From Malaya genurostris (Eukaryota; Arthropoda; Insecta; Diptera; Culicidae), in the NCBI RefSeq assembly GCF_030247185.1, contig NC_080571.1, forward strand, positions 140,521,999 through 140,585,998: a stretch of 64,000 nucleotides of DNA, written 5' to 3'. The notes under the pieces were generated by a model. That model searched no databases and was not told where the DNA came from. It worked only from the letters and a program-made list of their open reading frames with translations. This document shows positions 1 through 11,010 of the stretch, piece after piece (positions within the stretch are counted from its first letter, which is position 1; the number at the start of each line of letters is the position of its first letter). The position numbers and the translations under genes were made by a program.

Positions 1-300
1 GCGTGATTAAAACCTCAAACGCTCAGGACGAATCTCTCATTCGCTTGCTGGCCATCTAGGCGAGAGGACTGACATCGCGGGAGTTAAACTTTCAACCAGC
101 AGCGCCAGAGAATGCACCTTCTGCGTGGTTAAAACCTCAAACGCTCAGGTCGCATCTCTCATTCGCTTGCTGGCCATCGAGGCGAGAGGACTGACATCGC
201 GGGAGTTAAACTATCAACCAGCAGCGCCGGAGAATGCACCTTCTGCGTGATTAAAACCTCAAACGCTCAGGACGCATCTCTCATTCGCTTGCTGCCCATC
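1..300 (+). repeat. 122-bp tandem repeat, about 2.5 units
   Basis: Units begin with GCGTG(A/G)TTAAAACCTCAAACG at 1, 123 and 245, giving a period of 122 bp. Each unit carries a CATTCGCTTGCTGGCCATC block and ends near CAGAGAATGCACCTTCT. The same CCTCAAACGCTCAGG and GCACCTTCTGCGTGG modules recur at 5640-5830 (inverted) and 12580-13090. The array is therefore an internal part of the Helentron-like family and not an isolated satellite. It continues past the left window edge. Confidence 0.85.
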
Positions 301-558
301 AATGCGTGCCGGTACTGGATTCTGGAACTGTATTCCGAAACTGATTTGAGTTTCGAAATTGCAGTTCTTGAATTGAAACTGGATTCTGAGTCTGTTATTG
401 GATCTAAGTTTAGGTCTTGAACTCAGGGTCCAGCTTTCTATTCCAGACTTCTATCCGGTTCTTTTTAAAACCATAATAATACTCCTAAAGAATTATGCGG
501 AACTTACTGTACTGTACCTCTATACAACCCATTTTTTATTCATGGCGAAAAATCGTTC

Positions 559-1395
559 ATGGCGAAAAAAAAGAACATCTTCAAATTTTGGCACTCAAAG
601 GGTAGTGATTCGCCCAGAATGACGGAACTGAGAACAGAGTTAAACCGACTATCCAGTCATAAACTAGCCACAATCAGTGACGCACTGCTGGATTTTATCG
701 CTATGACAAATCAAGGTTTATGCTTAATCAGTTTCAATGTTCATAGCTTAAATGCTCATGCTTCAGATATTTTCACTGACAATATACTAACCAAAGTTTA
801 TATTTTAGCATTTAGTGAAACTTGGTTGGACAATTGTTCTGCAGTGAGTATAACAGGCTATAACTGCATCGCCGAATATAAACGTTCTAATTGTAGAGCT
901 GGTGGTGTTGCAATTTACCTAAAGGACACTGCGTCTTTGATTGCTACTGTTCATAAACTCGAACAACTTAGTGAGCAATATGATGAAAATTTGTTGTTGG
1001 CTGACTGTTTCGGCGACATATGTGCAATCGATATTATGTTAAATGGTATAAAAACACTGTTAGTTGTTCTATATATTTCGCCAGATACAACTTAAAAAGA
1101 GAAGCAATTTTTCATCACACGTAATTTATTTTTATATTCTCGTAAAGTTACACCGATGATAGTTGTGGGGGATTTCAATATAGATGCCTCAAAACAAGAT
1201 AATATTAAATTCATTGATTTCATGAGCAAGTATATGAAGCTGGATATGGAATCTGATCCTTCACAAGCTACTACGCTTGGAGGCACATGTATCGATCTTG
1301 TTTTTGGTAGGAACATCAATGTAGAAAGCCGTAGATATATTTCATACTTTTCATATCACAGGCCTATTGTATCATTGATCAATCCAGCAACTTGA
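559..1395 (+). pseudogene. APE-type endonuclease domain, Helentron-associated type, one nonsense codon
   Basis: One reading frame of about 279 codons, broken only by a TAA at 1093-1095. Visible apurinic-endonuclease motifs are the FNVHSLNAH start, FSETWLDN (catalytic Glu), an AGGVAIYLK block, GDFNID (Asp/Asn) and FSYHRPI near the end, holding the catalytic His. LINE endonucleases usually have SDH at that last position. From memory, the SYHRP form is typical of endonuclease domains fused to Pif1-like helicases in Helentrons; this is recollection, not a search result. The ATG at 559 overlaps another in-frame Met/Lys-rich start, so the true N-terminus is unsure, and the domain may be the C-terminal part of a longer lost protein. 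No reverse transcriptase follows. Alternative reading: a captured LINE endonuclease. Confidence 0.6.
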
Positions 1396-1588
1396 AGTTT
1401 CCTTTACTGGAAGATTGTAATCGGTTGTGAACGCTATACCTACACAAACCATATCAGTATCACACCCACGGACAATAGCCTAGTCAGCCTGGAAACAGAT
1501 GAAGGAAGTCAGCGGTATCCATCGAAAGTCAACGGTATCCATCGGAATTCGAACTCAACTCGTCACTATCCATCACGAACGCTTTCAT

Positions 1589-1613
1589 AAAAGGTTCTTT
1601 TCAGAGCCACCAT
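1589..1613 (+). promoter_or_regulatory. Histone-type mRNA 3' stem-loop
   Basis: A six-base stem GGTTCT (1593-1598), a four-base loop TTTC and AGAGCC (1603-1608) are flanked by AAAA and ACCATT. This matches the metazoan replication-dependent histone 3' end, a six-bp stem with a UUUC-type loop and ACC after it. It lies about 200 bp downstream of the endonuclease frame on the same strand. A second copy is at 13907-13922. No histone coding sequence is next to it. Confidence 0.75.
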
Positions 1614-1879
1614 TATTTTATTATAAAGAACTATACTGCTTATTTCATAATATTTAATTGCGTTTCAGAATGTTTAATGTAACTAATCTGTAATTTAGTC
1701 TAGGCGCATCGTTTAAAATTCTAGTAATGAAAGAGGGGGAAGATGAACAATTCAAACAATCGATCAACTACCAATTCGAATTCGGAAGTATAAATAAAGC
1801 GTGTCATATTCGTATTCACGACATCCAGTTATGTCTCTGACATTACACACCCGTACTTTTTCAATTTGAAAACAGTTAT

Positions 1880-2565
1880 GTCACGTTAATAAGAAATTTT
1901 CTTCATTTTCCATCGTCGTACTAAATGATTAAAAACACTTTACCCTATAGTTCTGGAACCGTAAGTCCCCGCATACGCAAGGCTGACTAAACGCTGCCAG
2001 CTGGAAAAATATAGCTGGCAGACATTCTGGTGACCGACTGCCTCACCGCTGCCAGATATATAACTCAAACGATACAACCGTATCCACCAGGATTTTTTCA
2101 CATTGAAATTTTTGACATTTTCAGCGAAGGTGAGAAGATGAAAACGCTCGGCTAACTTAGATGCAGGCGACTTTGTTTTGTCAAATTGGATTTGACAACC
2201 GTCACTGAATCAATTTTGGTAGCCGTCTGGTGACCATGGCTGCCCAAGTAGCCAAAACGCTGTGCGGGTTGGACCCGGATGAAATTAAACAGCAAACTAT
2301 GAGATTATAGGAACTTTTATTTGAAAAAGTTTGTTAAAATCAATCAAATCATGTTTAAGAAAATTGAGTGGGTCTCGTTTATGAGTTTTTGACTACTGTT
2401 GGTTTTCCAGTTTATGAATGACATTATTTGACACATACTTGAACACAGACATTGCTCAGCTCGATAAACTTTGTCGAATAAACTTTGTCGAATTTTAATT
2501 AGTCAATTTTTCAAGTGATTGCAAAAACTTTTTATATGTAAAAGGCAATAAGTGTACTTTTATAG
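1880..2565 (+). repeat. Decayed copy of the CCTTTCTC short-TIR repeat family
   Basis: The segment 1925-1975 (ACACTTTACCCTATAG-TTC-GGAACC) and the end 2440-2565 (ACAGACATTGCTCAGCTCGA then TCAAGTGATTGCA) match the better preserved element at 47065-48668 block by block. The middle carries the inverted words GCTGCCAGCTGG and AGCTGGCAG at about 1995-2020. No coding potential is seen. Confidence 0.55.
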
Positions 2566-3430
2566 AATAGTATCGTTGTCATGATTTTGTAGTAACACTA
2601 ACAAGTAGGTACGAATTGCATAAAAGTTTCACAAGTTTACATATTTTTCACCTAAATATTGCAACCTTGCATGCTGAACTAAATTGGATAAGCACGCTGC
2701 GAACGAAGCAAAGTCGCACGTACCGACGCATACCAGTTTTGCATCGTCATTTTCAATTACAATTTGAATGTTTTGACACTATAATTTCGGAACCAGAAGT
2801 TGGATCTGTATGAAATTGCACATCATATTTTAGGTCAATGAGAGCTTTAATTTGAATCATGATTTGTGGAAATCGGTTTAACCGTTGCTGAGAAATCGAA
2901 GCGAGTTCCGTTTTTGAAGCTAAAGTAGTTTTATATATTCTCTAACAAGCAATATCTGCCAACTACATGAATTTAGTAGTTTAATTTTATGAAAATGTTC
3001 ACCTCGTTTCACTATCGCTTGAAAAAAATTCTCATTCAATTGAAAATTTTCACTAATAGAGAACAAAATATCTGTTGCTGTACAATTGCATTGATATAAA
3101 AGATTAACATTCCACTTTTCCTACCATTTTAGTAGCCACACTTGTCAAAGCGAAACATACGGGAGAACAACATGGAAGACCTCACGCTTTTAGAATGAAG
3201 CGAACACCGAACAGCAGAATTGTACCAAAGAAGTCGCAGTCGAAGCTGGGCACAAACCAAAAGCCTGCCAGCGGAAGTCGTCAGTCGTCATAAGCGCTAC
3301 TCAGTTAAGTTGTCGGAATCGCAATGAATTCCAAGTCAAATTTCGGACGGGTTTACCGAGTGTACACGTCAAGAGTCATCTCAAAACATTAAGAATTAAT
3401 AAAATTTTCTTTATTTCTCACCAAAAGCAT
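2566..3430. other. Non-coding stretch with decayed repeats
   Basis: No gene is supported. Words such as TTTCGGAACCAGAAGTTGGATCTG and GTGGAAATCGGTTTAACCG (2785-2890) resemble the 329-bp units at 47.3-48.3 kb, so this is another eroded copy. The 85-bp segment ending at about 3410 is repeated at 4515-4610. Confidence 0.5.
3326..3410 (+). repeat. About 85-bp direct repeat, first copy (second at 4515-4610)
   Basis: Both copies contain CAAATTTCG-ACG-GTTTACCGAGTGTACAC followed by AAGAGTCATCTCAAA and AAGAATTAAT-AATTTTCTT. They lie 1.19 kb apart and bracket two LINE scraps (3435-4180). They could be a segmental duplication or two copies of one dispersed repeat; the length is too great for an ordinary target duplication. 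Confidence 0.6.
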
Positions 3431-3434
3431 CAGA

Positions 3435-3768
3435 TCTATCAAAATGGAAGTCGCAAGCACTTCTTGATACATTCGTCGCCTTTTGTCGTAGAAACTGGTT
3501 GATTGTCAGTATTTCGAAATGCCAGGTCATAAGGTTCCACCAAATACTGAATCCAATTCGATTCGACTATGCAGTTTGTCCAAACGATAGAGAGTTGATC
3601 ATGGTGGATCTTGGTGTTTTGTTAGATTACAAACTTACCTTCAATCTACATCGTTCATCTATAATTTCAAAGGCGACACGGCAACTAGGTTTTATTGCAA
3701 AGATCGGGCGGGACTTCGAAGATCCGCATTGCTTGTTGCCTACAAAGAAGCTTAAATATTTTCAGTGA
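3435..3768 (+). pseudogene. LINE reverse transcriptase C-terminal fragment (el.6 family)
   Basis: About 110 codons are similar to the post-catalytic part of the reverse transcriptase at 58980-60869. The shared order is a WC/FCRRN-L block, ISKCQVI-FH, IRFDY, DLGVLLD-KLTFN and the thumb-like SKATRQLGFIAKI-RDF-DPHC. The frame opens at 3499 in the track but similarity starts upstream at about 3440 with WKSQALLDTFVAFC. It ends abruptly after the DPHCL motif. No catalytic YADD, endonuclease or 3' tail is present, so this is a dead 5'- and 3'-truncated scrap of a Jockey/CR1-type element. Confidence 0.7.
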
Positions 3769-3879
3769 TTATTTGTCAAAATGGAAAATTGCCCCAAATG
3801 CAGCAAAAACGTAATTAATTATCTTTCCTCATAAGCCAAGACCAAACAATAATCACATTATCAAATTGAATGGCTTGTC

Positions 3880-4182
3880 TGATTAAGCAAAATACATATA
3901 TTTGACATATGACAAAAAACTCACTTTCAAGGATCAAATTGAAGGAATCCAGGCAAAGTGTAATAAATATAAATCCTCCTATAAACAGAAATTCTAAGTT
4001 CTGTTTAAAGAACAAATTATTAATTTATAAACAAATTCTCCGACCAGCCATGATTTATGCAGTGCCAATTTGGTCAAGTTGTTGTTCCACCAAGAAGAAC
4101 GCTTCAAAGGATTCAGAATAAAATTTTGAAAATTATTTGAAGCGTCCCCCTGGTTTAGTACAAATGAGTTACACAGACTCAC
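3880..4182 (+). pseudogene. Jockey-type reverse transcriptase C-terminal fragment
   Basis: The frame at 3909-4121 contains KFCLKNKLLIYKQILRPAMIYAVPIW. It aligns with SKLCLKNQMAVNKQIIYPAIEYAVPVW near the C-terminus of the Jockey reverse transcriptase at 6178-7665. A frameshift near 4115 follows, then a sequence resembling NFENYLKRPPGLV. About 400 bp of AT-rich 3' sequence (to about 4510) may be its untranslated tail. Only the last tenth of ORF2 remains, so it is non-functional. Confidence 0.65.
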
Positions 4183-4610
4183 AAATATATAACCAATAGT
4201 TGTAATGTCACATAATATTATAGCAAAATTCCGATAAAAATAGATACAATATTCTATTGAATTGATTCGCTCTCTGTATTAGTTAGTAACTTAGTTCCTT
4301 TTCTCCGTTACACAATACAAGTAGGTTTACAATTTTCCTTACCCAAAAATTACAGAATTGCGGAAGCCAATGATGTCTTCATGGTAATAACCAAATCTTG
4401 TATATAATAGGACTGACCAGTCACCACTTGTGGCTGAACACCCAATTTAAATCGTAATAAATTAATTTTAACTCGTATTTCAATGGATTGCTTCATCTTC
4501 TTTAGAATTCAATTGGAAATCGCAATAAATTCCGAGTCAAATTTCGAACGAGTTTACCGAGTGTACACACCAAGAGTCATCTCAAATCATTAAGAATTAA
4601 TTGAATTTTC

Positions 4611-5609
4611 TTGAAAGGCATTATTACATCACTAGGTGGATTAAAAAAGGTTTTCGCAATTTTATTACATGGATATTTTATCAGATACGAGTCGTTGTTG
4701 CCAACAATAGCGTTGGTAGCATTTATCGCAATGATTTTGCCGTTTATGGAAATAATTTCTTTCTGAAGTTGTACATACTCTCCTCGTCTAAGCTTGGGAA
4801 TTTTGATGAGGACTATTGGGCCGTATGAATAACACGTAGCATGCTTGAATATCGGTAGTAAATGCTACGTGGTCAAAACATGTTACAAACTTTGCTGGTG
4901 GTGAATTATGTCGATGTTGAAGATGATGCTTCGTAGGTGTAGAATGTGTTTCCAGTCGGTTGGCTTGTCTAAACTCAACCTAGCTTGTTTTATGATACTA
5001 TAGACTGCCTATAAGTTTTTTTTTGTTAAATTGTTAATCTTGTTTTCAAATAACTCATTTATTCTAACCTGTTCATTGTTTTCTGTAACTAAAGCATTGT
5101 TATAATATTTCAAAGGTTCCAATTGATTTTCAATTTTGAGTAAATCCTAGTTATCAAAGTTTCCCGTTTTCATTTCTATAGTAGGTCCAAGAAAATTGAG
5201 GGATCGTTTTGTTTTTCTTTGTTTTAGAGTTAGAAGTTTAAAAGTTAGTTAGTACAAATTAAGTTTGGCTATGTTCCTGTTTTCAAATGTTGACTATTTC
5301 GTAATCAGACTAAGTTCTCACTTTCAGATTGGATTTTAACAGTTCTTCGTCAAATCATTATTTCGAGAGGCCCAAACGCAAAAACAATTTCCAGCGTTTT
5401 TTCAACTACAACATCATAAAAATCAGACTAAGAAAAGTTTTGGTTTCTTTAAATTTGGGTTCTAAAGACTTTTCATTCCGTTGTGCTTCGATTTCTTATC
5501 ACTTTTATATACAGATTTTCAATACAGGTTTTTGAGCTCCCGATACAGATTTTTCTTCTGAAAAATTCAGATTTGAATGTGGCAAACCTGGGTACAACTA
5601 AACTACAGT
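4611..5609. other. Non-coding stretch, nothing recognised
   Basis: I see only short, low-complexity AT-rich frames and no domain motif, terminal repeat or microsatellite that I could support. It separates the LINE scraps from the split Helentron-like copy. Confidence 0.5.
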
Positions 5610-6177
5610 ACAGTACAGTGCTCCCGACGATTAAAGTCCAAATGAAAGCACGACCTAAGCGTTTGAGGCTCTATACCACGCAAAAGGTCTGCTTTCATTG
5701 CCCACTGCTCCACTGGACGACTGAAGTCCAAATGAGAGTTGCGACCTGAGCGTTTTAGGTTTTTAACCACGCAGAAGGTGCACTCTCTGAATCTGCTGGT
5801 TGATTAAATCATTCACACGACGTCTGCTTCCATCCAACGCACAAGAAGAAATGATCGATTTTCAGCATTTTTTTTGCATAAATATCTGTTTATTAATCTT
5901 ATTTTTGTGTATTACATCAACATTTTACAGTTTAAGTGTTTTGACCCTTTGGCCTTTCATCTTTGTTGTTCATACGATTCGTTATTAATAATAAGTGTTT
6001 TAGTTACTCTTGTTTTACATACTAATGTTTAATCATAATATTTATTTTAATTATTAATAAAATATCTACCTACTTATAACTATCCTTAACCTTATACGTA
6101 CAAATTTTGAATTATTTGTATTTCAGAGATTGAGCACCTCTCTTCAAATTTCGTGCAGTATTGTTCGAATTTTTGTT

Positions 6178-7775
6178 CTAGTATATCCAGTGAGGCCATC
6201 TCATGTACTTCACTAGTCCTTGTCCAAGGGGTAGATTTAGAATCATCTTTAAGATCTTACTTTGAATGCGCTGAAGCCTAAGTTTGTGTGTTCGTGCACA
6301 GCCCCGCCAAACAGGGACTGCGTATTCAATTGCGGGGTAGATGATTTGTTTATTGACAGCCATCTGATTCTTCAGGCACAGTTTAGATGTTCTACAAATC
6401 AGCGGATACAGAGACCTAATGAGTATGCTGCATTTTTGAACGATTTTGTCAACATGTGACCTGAATATCAGATGTCTGTCAAAGGTGACTCCCAGACAGA
6501 TAACTTCGTCGGACCATTGGATGACCTCATCACCGAATCGTATTCGGCATACGTCTGATGGAACAAGTTTTGGAGATCTTGAATGTGGAAACAAGATGAC
6601 CTGAGTTTTTGCTGCATTGATCACAATTTTCCAGCTTGTAAAATATTCCGTTAAAGCGTCCAGACCTGTGTGTAGTTTATTCTTCAGAGCATTAATGACA
6701 CGACCTTTGTAAAGAATGGCAGTATCATCAGCAAATTGTGACAGAACACCACCACCCGGAAGAGGTGGGATGTCTGATGTAAAAATGTTGTATAGAATGG
6801 GACCTAGGATACTTCCCTGGGGTACACCAGCAGGAATAGTAAATCTTTCTGAAAGTGCATTATTCAGAGAAACCTGGAATGCTCTATCTGCAAGATAATT
6901 TTTGATAATTTTAATAAGATACATGGGAAAATTATACCTATGTAGTTTAAACACCAGGCCATCGTGCCACACATTATCGAATGCCTTTTCAATATCCAAC
7001 ATTGCCATGGCAGTCGTTTTGGACACTGATTTGTTTTGCTGGATGATGTTGTTAACCCTTGTGAGTTGGTGGATGGTGGATCTTCCTTTCCGAAACCCAA
7101 ACTGTTCTTCCAGTAATATATACTGTTCATCTGCGAAAGCAAGAATTCGCCTTTTTATTGACTTTTCAAACAGCTTGGATAGGGCAGAGAGTAAGCTGAT
7201 GGGCCGATAGCTCTTGGAAAAGGAAGGATCTTTCCCCGGTTTCAAAACTGGGATAACTTTAGCTAACTTCCACTTTGAAGGGAAGTAACCAAGCTCCCAG
7301 CACCTGTTAAAAATTTTAGCTAAGAAGACAAATGAACGAATACTCAAATGTTTCAGCTCAATGTTGAATGTGTTGTCGAAACCGGGGGCCTTCATATTTT
7401 TGGATTTTTCCACAATAGCCATCAGCTCATTCGCAGTGACTCTACTTTCCTCAGGAACTAAGCTGTCTGATTGGTCAACCTCAGCTACGCTATCAGCAAC
7501 GGCTCTTTCATGTGGACTAACGATGTTGATTCCTAAATTGTGAGAACACAAAAACTGATTGCCTAGCGCATTTGCCTTCTCTACTGGTGTGATTAAAGGT
7601 ATTCCTTCAGCTGCGTCCTGGGGTGGCAGCAAAGGAGGAATAGGCTTCGGTTTTTTCTTAAGCACCTTCGTTAAGGACCAGAAGGGCTTTGAATGTGGGA
7701 GAATTTTTCGAAGCTTTTGCTGGAAGTTCCTGTTGCGAATCTCAGATATCCTTTCCTGTATTATCCTAGTTAAGT
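6178..7775 (-). pseudogene. Jockey ORF2, reverse transcriptase half
   Basis: A frame of 495 codons (7665-6178) continues the endonuclease frame that ends at 7770 after one frameshift near 7670-7775. It starts with a finger region (KMKAPGFDNTFN), then PSKWKLAKVIPVLKPGKD and YRPISLLSALSKLFEK. Catalytic motif A is LDIEKAFDNVWH, followed by GVPQGSILGP and FADD in motif C, so the active-site aspartates are present. The C-terminal region has YLG-like ICLGVTFDRHL and AIEYAVPVW. There is no RNase H, as is usual for Jockey elements. The stop at 6178 is somewhat early; homologous text continues in other frames to about 6130. The enzyme would copy element RNA at a nicked target. Confidence 0.85.
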
Positions 7776-8732
7776 TGTTATAAGAAGTCTTCCTATGTAG
7801 GATGCCAGTTCGTTGATACTGCCTCCGGTAGATAATTTCGAAGGCGGATGAAGAGAGGAACTCGGCATATGTTGTACTGGAACCGTCCTATCATGAGCGA
7901 CTGTGATTGAATGCTGGAAGGAAGATAGGGCCGCATCGATTTCCATCGGGGAATCAAGTGGCAGATCGATATTAATATGTTGGTCGGCGATTTGTTGAAA
8001 TTGGACCCAATCGGTGCGATAATAGTTCCTCCGAGGTTGAATAGGCACTGTTTCTGGTGAAGATCCCAACGTCAATATTACTGGAAAGTGGTCAGAAGAG
8101 AGCTCGTTGAAGACAACCGGAGAGCTGTCTATGGTGATGTTGCTGATGAATATATCCAAAATGGAATGAACTCCCGATCTGGAAAGTCGCGTTGGTTGAT
8201 CCGGAGCGAGGATGTTGTATTGTCCAGCTTCGTAATCTTCGACAAGTACGAATCCGTTTCGATTCTGTCTTTTGTTTCTCCACAGCTCATGCCGTGCGAT
8301 CAGGTCCCCAGCAATGATGAATTTGATCTGTCGTCGAGTGAGCATAGCCAAATCTCGCTTCAATGATGCACACGTACCATCTCGAAGATTTGTTTGTTTG
8401 GGGCAGTACGCTGTAATGATGATGATGGGTTCAATCGTCGTTGTAATCTCAATTCCGATGGCTTCTATAAGTTGCAATTTAAAGGCTGACAGAAGCCTGT
8501 GCTGAATGGATCGTTTAACGGCAATGGCAACTCCTCCTCCTCTGGTAGTTGTCCTGTCGAGCCTGTGAATCCTGTAATTGGAAATAAAAATAGAAATTTC
8601 AGGTTTAAGATGAGTTTCAGTTAAAATAGCAATATCGGCATTCTTCTCTTGAAGAAAGTCGGACAATTCAGCAGTTTTGCTCCTGAGTGAGCAAGCATTC
8701 CAATTTACTATAACCAACTCATTATATTGCAT
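7770..8732 (-). pseudogene. Jockey ORF2, endonuclease half
   Basis: Three hundred and twenty codons begin at a true ATG (8732). Motifs of an apurinic-type LINE endonuclease are WNACSLRSKTAEL near the start, ILTETHLKPE (catalytic Glu), GGGVAIAVK, AGDLIARHELW and SDHFPVIL (catalytic Asp-His). The GDxN motif reads GDLI, so the usual Asn is lost, which should damage nicking even without the later frameshift. The start overlaps the end of ORF1 by 11 bases (8722-8732). The region after the endonuclease shifts frame at about 7775 to join the reverse transcriptase half. Confidence 0.85.
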
Positions 8733-9875
8733 ATTCGATGATGAATTTGCCTAAGGCGTTGATTTGATCTAACCGCGTTCTGCAGTTTCGAAGTTTTTTT
8801 GTCATTGTTTCAAAAATGACGATCAGTTGTTCAGCAGAGAATAAATCACCAGAGTCATCCTTTGCTTGTGGTTGATTATTGCCCCATCCAGGAGGGATTT
8901 TTGAGGAAGATTCTTTTTGTGATCCAGCGGCTGAATCTTTTGGATTGCTGCGAGGAAGTGGCGGCAAATTCGGAATATCCCTCTTCGGTGGGAGCCGTGG
9001 GAAATTAATTTCATCCTTCTGTGGAACATTCTTGCGCGTTGATTGTTTACGGGACGCCTGTTGTCGAATTTTTGTGAACTCAGCACGTTTGGGATACGAT
9101 TTGCTAGTAGATGGATGGTCGCCATCACAGTTCACACATTTTACAGCGATGTCAGCTAGTAAGCAATCGTTGGTATTGTGTGATTCGGCACATTTCCCGC
9201 ACCGACTTTTCATGTGGCAATTCCTCGCTCCATGGCCGTAGTTCAAACAGTTCGTCCACTGTGTGACATCCCAATGTACCGGTTTATACTTTTGCTATTG
9301 ATTATGTGAAATAATGATTTAATCGTTTTCAGTTGACTCATGGTGATGGAGCCTTTCTCCAGATGAATCAGGTACAGTTTATCTCTAAACTTTTTGTCCG
9401 TATTATGTCGTTTCATTTTAAACACCATCATAGGCTTTAGTCCAGCCTCCGACAGTGCCTGCTTTAGTTCGGCTTCCATCATGTCGGGTAGTCCTCGAAG
9501 TACAACCTTCATAGGTTTGTTGGCGGCAATATCGTGTGTGAAGTATTCCGCTTTTGTCTGCTTCAGATAACATTCCACTCCTTTGTAGTGGTTCAAAGCC
9601 GGAACAGATATTTTGTAGCCTTCAGTACATAAACGGATTGTTGCCTGTAGTCCTTTGCTGATCAGTGTGTTGAAATCCTAGCGTAGAGTTGGTCGGAAGC
9701 CCTTCAGGTAGAAAGGCGGCATTTTTTCCTTCTTCTGCAGTTCCTCTTCGACATCAACTGGCAGATCAGCATTTTGGTTTTTACTCAGCAAACGGTCGTT
9801 TACCTGTACATCACTTGGCTTCAGACGCTTAGCATCCTTTGGATCCTTCTCGGATCTATGGCGGTTTTTACCCAT
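8722..9875 (-). pseudogene. Jockey ORF1 (gag-like RNA-binding protein), frameshifted
   Basis: It is made of three pieces: 9875-9678 (from the ATG of MGKNRHRSEKD), 9596-9243 and 9246-8722. The middle piece has an RNA-recognition-like region (VVLRGLPDMMEAELKQAL, FKMKRHNTDKK-RDKLYLIHL). The last piece has CCHC zinc knuckles (NYGHGARNCHMKSRCGKC, then C-x2-C in AVKCVNCDGDHPS). A Lys/Gln-rich and Pro-rich linker follows. Breaks lie near 9600-9680 and at 9243. The upstream residues in the raw frame before 9875 come from the flanking Helentron-like terminus, so they are not part of this protein. It normally binds element RNA and packages it for retrotransposition. Confidence 0.75.
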
Positions 9876-9905
9876 AGCTCGGGTAGGTAGACAACTGCGA
9901 ATAAA

Positions 9906-11010
9906 AAGGCGGGTGGGTAATGTCAGAGACATAACTGGATGTCGTGAATACGAAAACAACTGACATGTTCCTTAACACTTCTGAATATCAATTAGTTGTT
10001 CAATTGTATGAATCATGCAAGCATTCCCTTTTTTCACATTTTTCGAAAAACCAAAGAAGGTTTCACTTGATCTCGATTAGTGTCAGTGGCGTACCGAGGA
10101 AATTTGGTGCCCGGGGCAAAATAAAAGTGAGCAAAAAACAAAAATCCGGAAATCCGCAAAGATCTTCGGAGGATAAAAATAGGTGAACCAAAATCCGGAT
10201 ATCCGCAAAGCTCTTCGACAAGTAAAAAAAAACAAGGTCCCAAAGATGACTTTGCCGCCCCATTCAAATATTGCGTCCTGGACGAGGTTTCTTTTTACGT
10301 GATTTCGTTTGTAGCTTTTTCACTAATGGGCGGTCCTAACGGCTATAAAAATAGCAGCATATAGAATTTTAATGTCGATTATTTCATTTTGGATTTGCAT
10401 TTCATCGAAAGAAACTATCAGGATGCTGTACGGGTTTCATTCCTGCCTTTCAGAAGGACCAAATTGTGGAACTCACTACAATATTAAGCACTGTTTGGAA
10501 CATTTTTCTCGAACGATTTGTTGTACTGCAGCAGATATTTTGTTCTCTTCCTCAGAACGCTTTCTGATTGGCTGGTGTTGACATGTGTCAAATGAGACAG
10601 GTTATTCAATAGTGTACTATTGAAATACTTCAATGATGTTGCTATACACGTTTAAGTTGAAAATTTTTGATTCTATTGGTAGTTAGATTATATAAATCCT
10701 TTCACAGATCACTGAGCTATGAACTTACAAAATACGAGAAAGGCAAACGCGCCTTATGAATTATCCTCTTTGATACTCGTTTATACCAAACATTTCAGAA
10801 AAGTTTAATTTTGAATTGTTTGAGATTAAGTCACACAACTGAAAATTTTATCATAAAATTGTGATCATATTTCCGGTGGCATGTAGCAAAAATTATGTTG
10901 ATTCGTTAGATATAAAAGGAGATATTCACGATCAAAAACTTATCACTCTCTCAGAGAGTAAATTTTGAAAAGGCGCCCCATAGTAAAGTAAGTCGTATTC
11001 ACGACAAAAA
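9906..11010 (-). mobile_element. Helentron-like element, copy C (both ends present)
   Basis: In element sense the left end is at 11010 (GTCGTGAATACGACTTAC, then TTTACTATGGGGCGCC) and the right end at 9906-9960 (GTATTCACGAC, hairpin GACAT-CCAGTT-ATGTC). The content is the reverse complement of copy G (48833-50014) over most of its length. Shared blocks include the CCAATCAGAA-CGTTCTGAGGAAG stretch and GGCTATTTTTATAGCCG. About 170 bp at 10085-10260 differ (CAAAATCCGGA-ATCCGCAAAG occurs twice, about 55 bp apart) and replace the finger-like frame of copy G. It has no histone-type stem-loop. It lies inside the 5' region of the Jockey element. Confidence 0.7.

Larger units (their letters stand above)
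1..1873 (+). mobile_element. Helentron-like element, copy A (right part; left end outside window)
   Basis: In order it holds the tandem array (1-300), a unique stretch, an endonuclease frame (559-1395), a histone-type stem-loop (1593-1608) and a right terminus at about 1811-1873. The terminus contains CGTATTCACGAC followed by the hairpin GACAT-CCAGTT-ATGTC and a short T run. The same terminus occurs at 14120-14165 (plus), 49970-50014 (plus), 9906-9960 (minus) and 15607-15650 (minus). Inverted GTCGTGAATACGA motifs at both ends plus a terminal hairpin fit Helentron-type rolling-circle transposons. No Rep or helicase domain is visible, so the class is inferred from ends and the endonuclease. Confidence 0.6.

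Noticed and set aside
1..300. Possible histone gene spacer, given the stem-loops nearby
   Set aside because: No histone coding sequence is seen on either strand; the array belongs to the repeated mobile family.
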